Assembly: GCF_007989625.1 (NCBI RefSeq)
Contig: NZ_BJUK01000015.1
Span: 1-64,000, forward strand
Origin: Bisbaumannia pacifica
GTDB lineage: Bacteria > Pseudomonadota > Gammaproteobacteria > Pseudomonadales > Halomonadaceae
Length of the DNA stretch: 64,000 nt
Direction: 5' to 3'
Shown: piece after piece, positions 36,268-45,049 of the stretch
Layout: each line of letters starts with the position of its first letter
How positions within the stretch are numbered: position 1 is the stretch's first letter
Translations under genes and position numbers: made by a program
Notes under the pieces: model-generated
The model's database searches: none
What the model saw: only the letters and a program-made list of their open reading frames with translations
Told to the model about the DNA's origin: nothing

Positions 36268-37065
36268 CTACTTGGCCAGTTTCTCCAGCATGGCGTTGAC
36301 GGCGTCCAAGTGCTCCGGCTCGTTATGGCACATGCCCTGGAAGACCGCGCAGAGGTCGAGGAAGTCCTTGAGCTCGGTGCGCTGGGCCAGCTTCATCAGC
36401 CGCTTGGTCAGCCGGGTCGCCTTGGGAGGCTGGGCGGCGATACGCGCGGCCAGTTCATTGACGCGGTCCATCAGCGCCTCGGGCTCGACCACCTCCAGCA
36501 CGATGCCGTACGCCTTGGCTTCCTCGGCGTCGATCACCCGCCCGGAGAGGGTCAGCTCGAAGGCGCGCTGGTAGCCGATCAGCCGCTGCATCAGCCAGGC
36601 GCCGCCGTCGCCGGGGATGATCCCCAGGTTGAGGAAGGTCTCGCCGAACTTGGCCTTGCGGGAGGCGATGCGGATATCGGCCATATTGGCCAGGTCGAAG
36701 CCGGCGCCGATGGCGGGCCCGTTGACCGCGGCGAGGATCGGCACCTCCACGGCGGCCAGCGCCAGGGGAATGCGCTGGATGCCGCGGCGGTAGCGCTCCG
36801 CCACCTCGGCCACGTTGCCGGCGAAATCGCCGCCCCGCTCGGCCATGTCCTTGACGTTGCCGCCGGCGGAGAAGGCGCTGCCCTCGCCGGTGATCACCAG
36901 CACCGAGACCTCGTCGCAGGCGTTGACCCAGTCGGCGGTGGCGACGATGTCATCGATCAGGGCGGTGCCGGTGAGGGCGTTACGCACGTCGTGGCGATCC
37001 AGGGTCAGGGTGGCCACCCGGTTCTCCAGGGTCAGGCGGGCGTCCGTCAGCGGCGGCAGGCTCAT
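36268..37065 (-). CDS. Enoyl-CoA hydratase/isomerase family protein (first)
   Basis: A 265-residue crotonase-fold enzyme. The oxyanion-hole segments are visible (GEGSAFSAGGNVKDM and AVNGPAIGAGFDLANMADIRIAS), as is a glutamate-bearing segment KFGETFLNLGIIPGDGG. It probably hydrates an enoyl-CoA. It overlaps the ligase gene by 4 bases (ATGA) and is the last gene of the three-gene operon. The substrate is unknown. Confidence 0.88.
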   Translation of the reverse strand: MSLPPLTDARLTLENRVATLTLDRHDVRNALTGTALIDDIVATADWVNACDEVSVLVITGEGSAFSAGGNVKDMAERGGDFAGNVAEVAERYRRGIQRIPLALAAVEVPILAAVNGPAIGAGFDLANMADIRIASRKAKFGETFLNLGIIPGDGGAWLMQRLIGYQRAFELTLSGRVIDAEEAKAYGIVLEVVEPEALMDRVNELAARIAAQPPKATRLTKRLMKLAQRTELKDFLDLCAVFQGMCHNEPEHLDAVNAMLEKLAK

Positions 37066-39266
37066 GCGAGGTTCTCCTCGGTGCGGGTTGTCGAATCGGT
37101 CGAGGCGTCGGCCCCATCCCTCGCCACGATAACCCGGGCGTCCACCACGGCGTAACCCGAGGCATAGGCGATCACCGGGTTGAGGTCGAGCTCCTGGATC
37201 TCCGGGTAGGCCTCGACCAGCTGCGAGATGCGCAGCAGCAGCTCGACCAGGGCCGCTTGATCGATGGCCGCACCGCCGCGCACCCCCTCGAAGAGCTTCT
37301 TGGCCTTGATCTGGGCCACCATGGAGCGAGCGTCATGCCGCGACAGCGGAATGGCGCGGAAGGCCACGTCCTCGAGGATCTCCACGAAGATGCCGCCCAG
37401 GCCGAACATCAGCACCGGCCCGAAGATGGGGTCGCGGCTGACGCCGATGATCACCTCCACCCCCTTGGCCGCCATGGGCGTGACCAGCACCCCCTCGATC
37501 TCGGCCTCCGGGGCATAGGCGCGACAGGACGCGAGGATGGCGTCATGGGCCTCCACGAGCGCCGCCTCGCCCACCAGGTCGAGGCGCACCCCGCCGGCAT
37601 CGGACTTGTGGAGGATGTCCTTGGAGACCACCTTCATCGCCAGGGACCTGGTGCCGAAGTGGGCGGCCACCTCGGCCAGCTCGGCGGCGTCGCGCACCAG
37701 GCGCTCCTCCGGCACCCGGATGCCATGCTCGGCCAGCAGCGCCTTGGCCTCCGGCTCCAGCAGGTCGCGCCCCTCGGCCCGGGCACGCGCAAAGGCGGCC
37801 TCGGGGTCAGGCAGGCGCGCCAGCGCCTCGGGGCGGGCGTGATCGGCGGCCAGGTAGGCGCCCCGCTCACCCAGCGCCGCCAGGGCGCGCACCGCATGCT
37901 CGATGGAGTAGTAGACCGGCAGCCCCGCCTCGTGGAGGCGGCGCAGCGCCGGCGGCTTGATCGGCGCGTAGAGGCTGTAGACCACCAGCGGCTTGTCGAC
38001 GCGCCGGGCCAGCTCGATCATCGACTCGGCGCCGCGCATCTCGTCGCCCAACAGCGAGTCGGCGAAGCGGATGCTGTAGCCACCGAACATGCCCACCAGG
38101 AAGACGCTATCGACGCCCGCGTCCTCGGCGAGGATCTCCATGCAGCGGGCCAGCACCAGTGGGTCGGCGTCGCTGCTGCCGGCCACGTCCACCGGGTTGG
38201 CCAGGGACGCCTGGGGGAAGAGAATCTCGGCCAGCCGCGCCCGGGTGGTCTCGGCGAGCGTGGCCAGGGTCAGCCCCGCCTCGGCCAGGCGGTCGGCGGC
38301 GATGGTCGCCTGGCCGCCGCCGTCGGCGAGCACCGCCACTCGCTTGCCGCGGGCCTTCTGCAACAGCTCCAGCCCCTCGGCCACCGGCAGGATCTCGTCG
38401 GAGTACTGCACCACGCTGACCCCGGCCTGGCGCAGCAGGTCGACGGTCATGGCGTAGCTGCCGGCCAGCGCCCCGGTATGGGAGCTGGCCGACCGCTGGC
38501 CGGCCTCGGTGGCCCCGGATTTGTAGACCACCACCGGCTTGGCGGCGGTGACCTCCCGGGCCACCTCGAGGAAGTGGCGACCGTCCTGGAAGCCCTCCAC
38601 ATAGAGGGTGGCCACCTGGGTATGGGCGTCCTCGCCCAGGTAGCGCAGGTAGTCGGCGAAACCGATATCGGTCTGGTTGCCCGGCCCCACATAGGTGCTG
38701 AAGCCGACCCGACCGTTGTGCTGGGCCTCCAGGGCCAGGGAGAGCAGCATGTTGCCGGACTGGGAGACGATGCCCACGCCCCCCGGCTTGACGTTGTCCA
38801 AGGCCAGCAGGTTGAGGTTGTGGTGCAGGTTGAAGACCCCGGAGGTATTGGGGCCGATCAGCCGCACCCCGGCCTCCCGGGCCACGGCGAGCAGCTCCGC
38901 CTCCAGGGCGGCGCCGGCCTCGCCGGTCTCGCCGAAGCCGCTGGCGAGGATCACCGCGCCCTTGACGCCCGCGGCGCCACACTCGCGGATCAGCCCCGGC
39001 ACCGTGGTCGCCGGGGTGCAGATCAGCGCCAGGTCCGCCGGCCCCGGCAGCTCGCCGAGGGAGGCGTAGGCCTTGGCCCCCATGACCTGCTCCGCCTTGG
39101 GGTTGATGGGATAGATGGCGCCCCGGAAGCCCTGCTTGACCAGCCCCACCATGGCCTTGTAGCCGCGCTTGGTGGGGTCCTGGGAGGCCCCCACCACGGC
39201 CACCGAGCGGGGGGCGAGGAAGTCGTGCAGCGGGCTGCGGCTGGCAAGATGGTTGGCACGGTTCAT
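37062..39266 (-). CDS. ADP-forming acyl-CoA synthetase (acetate-CoA ligase family)
   Basis: A 734-residue fused alpha-beta protein of the NDP-forming CoA ligase superfamily. The N-terminal CoA-binding domain (SVAVVGASQDPTKRGYKAMVGL) is followed by succinyl-CoA-synthetase-like flavodoxin folds (GIVSQSGNML, SSHTGALAGSYAM, where His carries phosphate). An ATP-grasp domain follows (MKVVSKDILHKSDAGGVRLDL). It activates a carboxylic acid with ATP and CoA, reversibly. FerA-type feruloyl-CoA synthetases belong to this superfamily, so an aromatic or other side-chain acid is possible. It is flanked by two crotonase genes. Confidence 0.88.
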   Translation of the reverse strand: MNRANHLASRSPLHDFLAPRSVAVVGASQDPTKRGYKAMVGLVKQGFRGAIYPINPKAEQVMGAKAYASLGELPGPADLALICTPATTVPGLIRECGAAGVKGAVILASGFGETGEAGAALEAELLAVAREAGVRLIGPNTSGVFNLHHNLNLLALDNVKPGGVGIVSQSGNMLLSLALEAQHNGRVGFSTYVGPGNQTDIGFADYLRYLGEDAHTQVATLYVEGFQDGRHFLEVAREVTAAKPVVVYKSGATEAGQRSASSHTGALAGSYAMTVDLLRQAGVSVVQYSDEILPVAEGLELLQKARGKRVAVLADGGGQATIAADRLAEAGLTLATLAETTRARLAEILFPQASLANPVDVAGSSDADPLVLARCMEILAEDAGVDSVFLVGMFGGYSIRFADSLLGDEMRGAESMIELARRVDKPLVVYSLYAPIKPPALRRLHEAGLPVYYSIEHAVRALAALGERGAYLAADHARPEALARLPDPEAAFARARAEGRDLLEPEAKALLAEHGIRVPEERLVRDAAELAEVAAHFGTRSLAMKVVSKDILHKSDAGGVRLDLVGEAALVEAHDAILASCRAYAPEAEIEGVLVTPMAAKGVEVIIGVSRDPIFGPVLMFGLGGIFVEILEDVAFRAIPLSRHDARSMVAQIKAKKLFEGVRGGAAIDQAALVELLLRISQLVEAYPEIQELDLNPVIAYASGYAVVDARVIVARDGADASTDSTTRTEENLA

Positions 39267-39267
39267 C

Positions 39268-40056
39268 TCAGCACCCCTGGAAGTTCGGTGAGCGTTTCTC
39301 GGCGAAGGCGTCCACGCCCTCCTGCCAGTCGGCGGTAGTGGAGCAGCGGAAGACCGCGTCCAGCTCCTGCTGCAACTGGCTCTCCAGGCTCTCGTGGCTG
39401 CCCTGGTTGACCAGGCGCTTGAGCATGGCCAGGGAGATCGGCGCCTGGCGGCTCAGGGTCTCGGCCAGGCCCAGGGCCGCATCCATCAGCGCCTCGGCGG
39501 GCACCGCCTGGCTGGCCAGGCCGAGGCGCGCCGCCTCGACGCCATCGATCCGCACCCCGGTATAGAGCAGGCGCCGGGCCTGGCCCAGGCCCACCAGCTG
39601 GGGCAGCAGCTGAGAGACGCCGCCGCCCACGCAGGTACCGATGCCGACCTCGGGGAAGCCGATCTGGGCCGCCTCGCTCATCACGATAAAGTCGCAGGCC
39701 ACCGCCATCTCGGCGCCGGCCCCCAGGGCATAGCCGTTGACCGCGGCGACCACCGGCAGCGGGCTGCGCAGGATCGCCTCGCAGACATCGTTGCCCAGCT
39801 GCAGGTATTCGCGGCGCTGGTGCAGGGTGCGGCCGGCCGCGCCATGCTCCTTCATATCGGCACCCACGCAGAAGGCGCGCCCCTCGCCGCTCAGCACCAC
39901 CGCGCGAACCTCCGGGTCCCGCTCGGCCTCGTCCAGGGCCGCCAGCAGCTCCCGGTAGAGCGGCTCGACCACCGCATTGAGGCGGTGGGGGCGATTGAAG
40001 CGGATCACCATCACCGCCGCCTGGCGCTCGATGATCAGGGTCTCGGGGCGTTGCAT
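39268..40056 (-). CDS. Enoyl-CoA hydratase/isomerase family protein (second)
   Basis: A 262-residue crotonase-fold enzyme with GEGRAFCVGADMKEHG and AAVNGYALGAGAEMAVACDFIVMSE (oxyanion hole), then QIGFPEVGIGTCVGGGVSQLLPQLVG. It is the promoter-proximal gene; the ligase start lies one base after its stop. The start at 40056 follows GAGGAGAGACG. Only distantly similar to the first hydratase, so the two probably act on different intermediates. Confidence 0.88.
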   Translation of the reverse strand: MQRPETLIIERQAAVMVIRFNRPHRLNAVVEPLYRELLAALDEAERDPEVRAVVLSGEGRAFCVGADMKEHGAAGRTLHQRREYLQLGNDVCEAILRSPLPVVAAVNGYALGAGAEMAVACDFIVMSEAAQIGFPEVGIGTCVGGGVSQLLPQLVGLGQARRLLYTGVRIDGVEAARLGLASQAVPAEALMDAALGLAETLSRQAPISLAMLKRLVNQGSHESLESQLQQELDAVFRCSTTADWQEGVDAFAEKRSPNFQGC

Positions 40057-40399
40057 CGTCTCTCCTCGGCAGGGCCTGCCTGGGCATGGCGAGATAACGT
40101 CGAGGCCGCCGATCGCCATCATCGGTCGGCCTCGTTGGCGGTGAGCCATCGTCAATGAAACATCAGTGTCATTCATTGGAAAATAGCGACACACCTGTTT
40201 CTTCGGCGCATGCTACGGGGAGTCTCGAGGGCAAGTCAATACGTTTGTGTCGTATAAAAATACACAATGAACCATACGTATCATCGATAACGAAAAGCGG
40301 GGGTGGGTGGGCAAGGTAAGGGCGCCGGCTTGCCAGGCGCCCTTGGCTAGGCCAGCATGGCGTCGGCGCGGTCCGTCACCGCTCAGACGAGGTAATTGG
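40057..40399. promoter_or_regulatory. Divergent control region with two inverted repeats
   Basis: This 343-base stretch has no gene. It separates the hydratase operon from the rpiR gene and is AT-rich in the middle. Two dyads stand out. One is CAATGAA ... TTCATTG (40153-40178, 12-base spacer). The other is TTGTGT ... ACACAA (40245-40267, 11-base spacer), followed by ATACGTAT. They are candidate operators for the adjacent RpiR-type regulator. Confidence 0.55.
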
Positions 40400-41284
40400 A
40401 TGCAAGAACACTCCCCGACATCCCTGGACGAGGTCAATCAGGCCCTGGCCGCCTGCTACGCCGAACTCAGCCCCCAGCTCAAGCTGGCGGCCAACTATGT
40501 TCTGGAACAACCCATGGAGATCGCCTTCCAGTCGATCCGCAAGTCGGCCACGGCGGCACAGGTGACCCCCTCCACGCTGATGCGGCTGGCCAAGCGGCTG
40601 GGCTTCGACAGCTACGAGCAGTTCCGCGAGATCTTCCAGTCAGCGGTGCAGTCCGGGCCCATCGAGCTCTCGGGTCGGGCCTCCAGCCTCAAGGCCCTGG
40701 CCAATACCGACGACCAGGTGTTTCTCGATGTGGGGGATACCGCCTTCGACAATATCGGCCGGCTCTTCACCGCCGATACCCAGGCCAAGGTGCGCGAGGC
40801 GGCCGAGCGCATGCTGGCGGCTGGCAAGGTGGCGGTGGTGGGCTTCCGCGACACCTTCGCCTGCGCCTACCACTTCGCCTACGTGGGGCGCATCGCCATG
40901 CCCAATATCCAGTTGATTCGCGGCCAGGAGGGGGGCCTGCTGACGGAGCTGGCGCCCTTCGGCGAGGGCGACCTGGTGGTGGCGATCGGCTTCGACCCCT
41001 ACTGCGCCGAGACGGTGCGCGCCCTGGAGATCACCCGGGCCAACGGCGTCGAGGCCATCGTGATCACCGATACCCTGCGCTCGCCGCTGGTGCCCGGCGC
41101 CGCGGTGACCTTCAATATCGCCACCGCCACGCCGCACTTCTTCCCGTCGATCCTCTCCGCCATCACCCTGATCGAGGCGATCCTCGCCGAATGCGTGGCC
41201 TACGGCCCGGAAGCCCTGGTGGATAACGTCACCACCTTCGAGTCACGGATGCGCGCCCTCGGCGCCTATGTGGAGCTGGAGTAG
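40400..41284 (+). CDS. MurR/RpiR-family transcriptional regulator
   Basis: A 294-residue regulator with an N-terminal HTH_6 domain (LKLAANYVLEQPMEIAFQSIRKSATAAQVTPSTLMRLAKRLGF, about 20-65) and a C-terminal SIS domain (about 125-260) for a phosphosugar or other ligand. It is divergent from the ligase/hydratase operon and probably controls it. ATG at 40400 has GAGG upstream; the longer frame from 40307 is rejected. Confidence 0.9.
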   Translation: MQEHSPTSLDEVNQALAACYAELSPQLKLAANYVLEQPMEIAFQSIRKSATAAQVTPSTLMRLAKRLGFDSYEQFREIFQSAVQSGPIELSGRASSLKALANTDDQVFLDVGDTAFDNIGRLFTADTQAKVREAAERMLAAGKVAVVGFRDTFACAYHFAYVGRIAMPNIQLIRGQEGGLLTELAPFGEGDLVVAIGFDPYCAETVRALEITRANGVEAIVITDTLRSPLVPGAAVTFNIATATPHFFPSILSAITLIEAILAECVAYGPEALVDNVTTFESRMRALGAYVELE

Positions 41285-41309
41285 GCCCCCGGCTGCGCCG
41301 AGAGCTGGA

Positions 41310-41464
41310 AGCGTGAAGCCACGGCATGGCCGATCTCCGGCTTGCTATTGTGGGAGCTTGGCGGTGCCGAGCGATTGGGCGACGAAGTCGCCCCTAGTGG
41401 AAGCCAGGATCGCCCTTCGGGCGATATCGCCGAAGCGTCGGACCGGCGGAATCCGCGCTCCCAC
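41310..41464. repeat. REP/REPIN-like intergenic repeat, copy 2
   Basis: It shares with the copy at 14071 the leader AGCGTGAAGCCACG...GATCTCCGGCTTGC, then TGTGGGAG, GCGATTGGG and GACG-AGTCGCCC. The unit is bounded by TGTGGGAGC (41349) and GCTCCCAC (41457-41464). Internal hairpins are GGGCGAC-GAA-GTCGCCC and ATCGCCC-TTC-GGGCGAT. It lies downstream of the rpiR gene in non-coding DNA. Confidence 0.8.
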
Positions 41465-41503
41465 GGCGGCATTCACGCCAGAGTGCGAAGAGCCAAAGAA
41501 AAA

Positions 41504-41534
41504 ATCGCCCCCGTGGCAAGGCCATGGGGGCGAT
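41504..41534. terminator. Bidirectional terminator between rpiR gene and qor
   Basis: Fourteen-base arms ATCGCCCCCGTGGC / GCCATGGGGGCGAT (one wobble) with loop AAG; an A-run precedes and a T-rich run follows. Confidence 0.88.
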
Positions 41535-41574
41535 GTTTCTTCTGCCGTCGAGCTGCGGGCGAAGCCCGGGCGGA

Positions 41575-42552
41575 TTACGGCAGCAGGATGGTCGAGCCGG
41601 TGGTCTGGCGGCTGGCCAGGGCCTCCTGAGCCTTGCCCGCCTCGGCCAGGGGGAAGCGCTGGGCGATATCGATGGTGATCTTGCCGCTCTCCAGCATGGC
41701 GAAGAGCTCGTCGGCCATGGCCTGCAGCCGCTCCGGGGTGTCCGCGTAGCCGTTGAGGCTGGGGCGGGTCACGAACAGCGAGCCCTTCTGGTTGAGGATC
41801 CCCAGGTTGACCCCCGTGACCGCGCCGGAGGCGTTGCCGAAGCTGACCATCAGCGAACGCGGCTTGAGGCAGTCGAGCGACGTCTCCCAGGTGTCCTTGC
41901 CCACCGAGTCGTAGACCACGTCGCACATGGCCCCCCCGGTCAGCTCGCGGACCCGCTCGACCACATCTTCCTTCGTATAGTCGATGGTCGCCCAGGCACC
42001 GTTCTTCTCGGCCAGGGCGGCCTTCTCCGGCGAGCTGACGGTGCCGATCAGCTTCACGCCCAGGGCCCTGGCCCACTGGCAGGCGATGGAGCCGACGCCG
42101 CCGGCGGCGGCGTGCCAGAGGATCGTCTCGCCGCCCTTGAGCTCATGGGTCTGGCGCATCAGGTACTGCACCGTCAGCCCCTTGAGCATGCAGCCGGCGG
42201 CGGTCTCGAAGTCGATGCCATCGGGCAGCTTGACCACCTTACCGGCGGGCAGGGTGTGCAGCTCGGCGTAGGCCCCCAGGGGGCCCTGGGCATAGGCGAC
42301 GCGATCGCCGACGGCCAGGTGGGTCACCCCCTCGCCCACGGCGTCCACCACCCCGGCCCCCTCGGTGCCCAGGCCCGAGGGCAGCGACGGCGCCGGATAG
42401 AGCCCGGTGCGGAAGTAGATATCGATAAAATTGAGGCCCACCGCGGCGTTCTTGACGCGCACCTCGCCGGGGCCCGGGTCGCCGGGGGACACCTCGACGA
42501 GTTCGAGTACCTCGGGGCCGCCGGTGCGGGAGAACTGGATACGCTTGGCCAT
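41575..42552 (-). CDS. qor: NADPH:quinone oxidoreductase (zinc-independent MDR, QorA type)
   Basis: A 325-residue medium-chain dehydrogenase/reductase that reduces quinones with one electron using NADPH. It has GLNFIDIYFRTGLYP, GTEGAGVVDAVGEGV, YAQGPLGAYAE and the NADPH-binding AAAGGVGSIACQWARALG; the zinc-binding cysteines of alcohol dehydrogenases are absent. Single gene on the minus strand, 88 bases downstream of the hypothetical gene. Confidence 0.92.
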   Translation of the reverse strand: MAKRIQFSRTGGPEVLELVEVSPGDPGPGEVRVKNAAVGLNFIDIYFRTGLYPAPSLPSGLGTEGAGVVDAVGEGVTHLAVGDRVAYAQGPLGAYAELHTLPAGKVVKLPDGIDFETAAGCMLKGLTVQYLMRQTHELKGGETILWHAAAGGVGSIACQWARALGVKLIGTVSSPEKAALAEKNGAWATIDYTKEDVVERVRELTGGAMCDVVYDSVGKDTWETSLDCLKPRSLMVSFGNASGAVTGVNLGILNQKGSLFVTRPSLNGYADTPERLQAMADELFAMLESGKITIDIAQRFPLAEAGKAQEALASRQTTGSTILLP

Positions 42553-42640
42553 GGGACAATCCTTAATGGGCTAACGAATGGGTGCGTCTATGCAAGCGCC
42601 GAACGGCCCGGCGGTCAAGTCGCCGAAGGCGGCTCGACGC

Positions 42641-43228
42641 TCAGCCCAGGTGCTCGGGAAAACTCGCCAGGCCCTGCACGAAACGCTCCTTCTCTTCCTC
42701 GAAGCCCTTGGCGTCGTGCTTGAAGCGACGCAGCACCTCGGCATCATCGACCGCGATGGGCGCCCCGGCCTCGGCCAGGGTGGAGGCCGGATGGCGCGCG
42801 CCCAGGCCGATACGCCAGCCGTCGCGACCGGCGAACCAGCGAGTGATGCCGCAGTCGCGATAGAAGGCCTCGGCGTCGGCGTCCTCGGCCTCCACCCGCA
42901 GCGGCGCCTTGCTGGCCAGCTCGGCGATCAGGGCACGGCGCGGCGCCTCCCGGTCGTCTGGTTCCTCGTCCCCGTCCAGGGCACAGCTCAGGGTCAGGGT
43001 CATGCCCTGGCCGGCGGCGTCCAGCACCAGCAGCGCCAGCGCCTGGGGACGCCCGGCGCCGTCCACCGTCGCCAGCAAGCGCGCGGCTTCCTGGGCAAAC
43101 AGCACCCGGCGGGTGGCGGCGAAGCGCACCAGGGGGGTCAGCCCCGCCGCCTGGCCGTAGACCTCGGCACACAGCCGCGCCAGGCAGGCATCTCGGGGGG
43201 CACTCTCGTTGACTTGTACGACTTTCAT
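42641..43228 (-). CDS. Conserved hypothetical protein, possibly GNAT-like
   Basis: I do not recognise this 195-residue protein. Codon use is normal for the region. The middle (RVEAEDADAEAFYRDCGITRWFAGRDG) recalls the end of an acetyltransferase fold (AxxFYxxxGF), and the C-terminus is helical and charged (EVLRRFKHDAKGFEEEKERFVQGL). ATG at 43228 is preferred to the GTG at 43231 because GAGG then has better spacing. It is divergent from the glycerophosphodiesterase gene. Confidence 0.65.
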   Translation of the reverse strand: MKVVQVNESAPRDACLARLCAEVYGQAAGLTPLVRFAATRRVLFAQEAARLLATVDGAGRPQALALLVLDAAGQGMTLTLSCALDGDEEPDDREAPRRALIAELASKAPLRVEAEDADAEAFYRDCGITRWFAGRDGWRIGLGARHPASTLAEAGAPIAVDDAEVLRRFKHDAKGFEEEKERFVQGLASFPEHLG

Positions 43229-43404
43229 CACTGCCTCGCTTGCGGGGCGAATTCACGGGAAAAGCGCGCAGCCTAGCATATCCGCCCCCGCGACGGTCAT
43301 CGGAGCGTCATCGGGGCTCGCTAACCTGAGCTGCGAAGGCATCGCCGAACCCGCTACACTGAGCGGCGCCCACTTCGGTCCTCCTGCCCAGAGGTTAGCA
43401 GCCC

Positions 43405-44157
43405 ATGACCGCGACCACGTCCCCCGCCCTGCCCCAGCTGATTGCCCACCGAGGGCTCTCCGCCCAAGCCCCGGAGAACACCCTGAGCGCGGTGCGCGCC
43501 GCCCACGCCAATGGCATCGACTGGGTCGAGCTGGACGCGCAGCTCTTGGGCGACGGCACCCCGGTGATCTGGCACGACCGCGGCGTGCGGCGTTGCTCCA
43601 ATGGCCGCGGCGGCCTGCACAAGCTGGACCTGGCCGCCGCCAAGGCCCTGGACGTGGGCGCCTGGTTCGGCGAGGCCTTCCAGGGCGAGCGCATGGCGAC
43701 CCTCGCCGAGATGCTCGACCTGCTGGCGGCCCGGGGCATGGGGCTCAACCTGGAGCTCAAGGTGTGTCGCGGGCGCGACTCGGTGGCATTGGCCGAGGCG
43801 GTGATTCCGCGCCTGCTCGAGGCCCTGCCCGCCGAGCGGCTGATCGTCTCCTCCTTCGACGCTCGCGCCCTAGCCACCGCCCGCGCCCTGGTGCCGGACC
43901 CCGAGCGGCTGCGCCTGGGCGTGCTCTTCGAGAAGATCCCCAAGGCCTGGCAGGCCGAGGCCGAGCGCTTCGCCGCCTTCAGCCTGCATGCCGACTGGAC
44001 CCGCCTCAAGCCCGAACGGGCCCGGGCGATCAAGGCCTCCGGCTACAAGCTGCTCTGCTACACCGCCAACGATCCCCAGGCCTTCGCGCCCTGCTGGGCG
44101 TGGGGGGTGGATAGCGTGATCAGCGACGATCCCCGGCGCTTCCTCGCCACGACTTGA
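43405..44157 (+). CDS. Glycerophosphodiester phosphodiesterase (UgpQ-like)
   Basis: A 250-residue TIM-barrel GDPD. The first strand gives IAHRGLSAQAPENTL (catalytic His and the HRG, PENT motifs); WVELDAQLLGDGTPVIWHD supplies the Glu/Asp metal ligands and second His; NLELKV follows. It has no signal peptide, so it is the cytosolic type that yields glycerol-3-phosphate and an alcohol. Single gene; 176-base divergent gap upstream. Confidence 0.92.
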   Translation: MTATTSPALPQLIAHRGLSAQAPENTLSAVRAAHANGIDWVELDAQLLGDGTPVIWHDRGVRRCSNGRGGLHKLDLAAAKALDVGAWFGEAFQGERMATLAEMLDLLAARGMGLNLELKVCRGRDSVALAEAVIPRLLEALPAERLIVSSFDARALATARALVPDPERLRLGVLFEKIPKAWQAEAERFAAFSLHADWTRLKPERARAIKASGYKLLCYTANDPQAFAPCWAWGVDSVISDDPRRFLATT

Positions 44158-44239
44158 TCCAGATCAGCTTCGACGGCTCAACTTTCCCCCTCCCTTGCCG
44201 ATAGAGGTCCTATCGATCCCTGCGCAATGGAGTGTGTTC

Positions 44240-45049
44240 ATGAACCCCTCGACGATCATCGGCATCCTGGTCAGCAGCCTGCTGCTGGCCAGCGTCTTGC
44301 TGTTCACCGCCGAATCGCCGCTGAGCTTTGTCAACCTGCCGGGGCTGGCCATCGTCGTCACCGGCACCCTGGCCGCCACCTTTATCAGCTACCCCCTCAA
44401 GGAGGTGCTGCGGGTGGTGCGCCTGGTGGGCATCGTCTTCCGTCGCGAGAACACCTATATGCGCGACGACATCCAGGAGCTGGTGGCCATCGCCCGGCTG
44501 TGGTTCAAGGGCGACGTGCGCGCCGTGGAGGCGGCCCTGGACAAGACCCGCAACCCCTTCCTGCGCACCGGCATCCAACTGGTGATCGCCAATACCAAGG
44601 AGGAGGAGATCCTCGACCTGCTGCGCTGGCGCATCGCCCGGCTGCGCGCCCGGGAGCAGGCCGAGGCGCAGATCTTCCGCACCATGGCCACCTATGCCCC
44701 GGCCTTCGGCATGATCGGCACCCTGGTGGGGCTGGTGAACATGCTGGAGGTGATGGAGGCGGGTCAGCTCGAGGTGATCGGCCCGCGCATGGCGGTGGCC
44801 CTGCTCACCACCTTCTACGGCATCCTGCTGGCCAACCTGGTGTTCAAGCCCATCGCGGTGAAGCTGGAGCGGCGCACCGAGGAGCGCCTGATCGCCATGA
44901 ACATGGTGCTGGAGGGGGTGGCCCTGATCAGCAAGCGGCGCCTGCCCTCCTTTATCGAGGAAACGCTGAACTCCTTTATCGCCCACCACCACGACGAGAT
45001 CCGCGACCAGGGTCGCGTCGATCCCGACGAGGCACCGCAGAATGGCTAA
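44240..45049 (+). CDS. motA: Flagellar stator protein, PomA/MotA type
   Basis: A 269-residue membrane protein with four predicted helices. The sequence ATYAPAFGMIGTLVGLVNML (helix 3, with the conserved Pro) is like PomA/MotC proteins, not enteric MotA. The cytoplasmic loop carries the basic/acidic residues that meet the rotor. GGAG is 8 bases before the ATG at 44240. It overlaps motB by 8 bases. Whether it passes H+ or Na+ cannot be told from what is visible. Confidence 0.85.
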   Translation: MNPSTIIGILVSSLLLASVLLFTAESPLSFVNLPGLAIVVTGTLAATFISYPLKEVLRVVRLVGIVFRRENTYMRDDIQELVAIARLWFKGDVRAVEAALDKTRNPFLRTGIQLVIANTKEEEILDLLRWRIARLRAREQAEAQIFRTMATYAPAFGMIGTLVGLVNMLEVMEAGQLEVIGPRMAVALLTTFYGILLANLVFKPIAVKLERRTEERLIAMNMVLEGVALISKRRLPSFIEETLNSFIAHHHDEIRDQGRVDPDEAPQNG

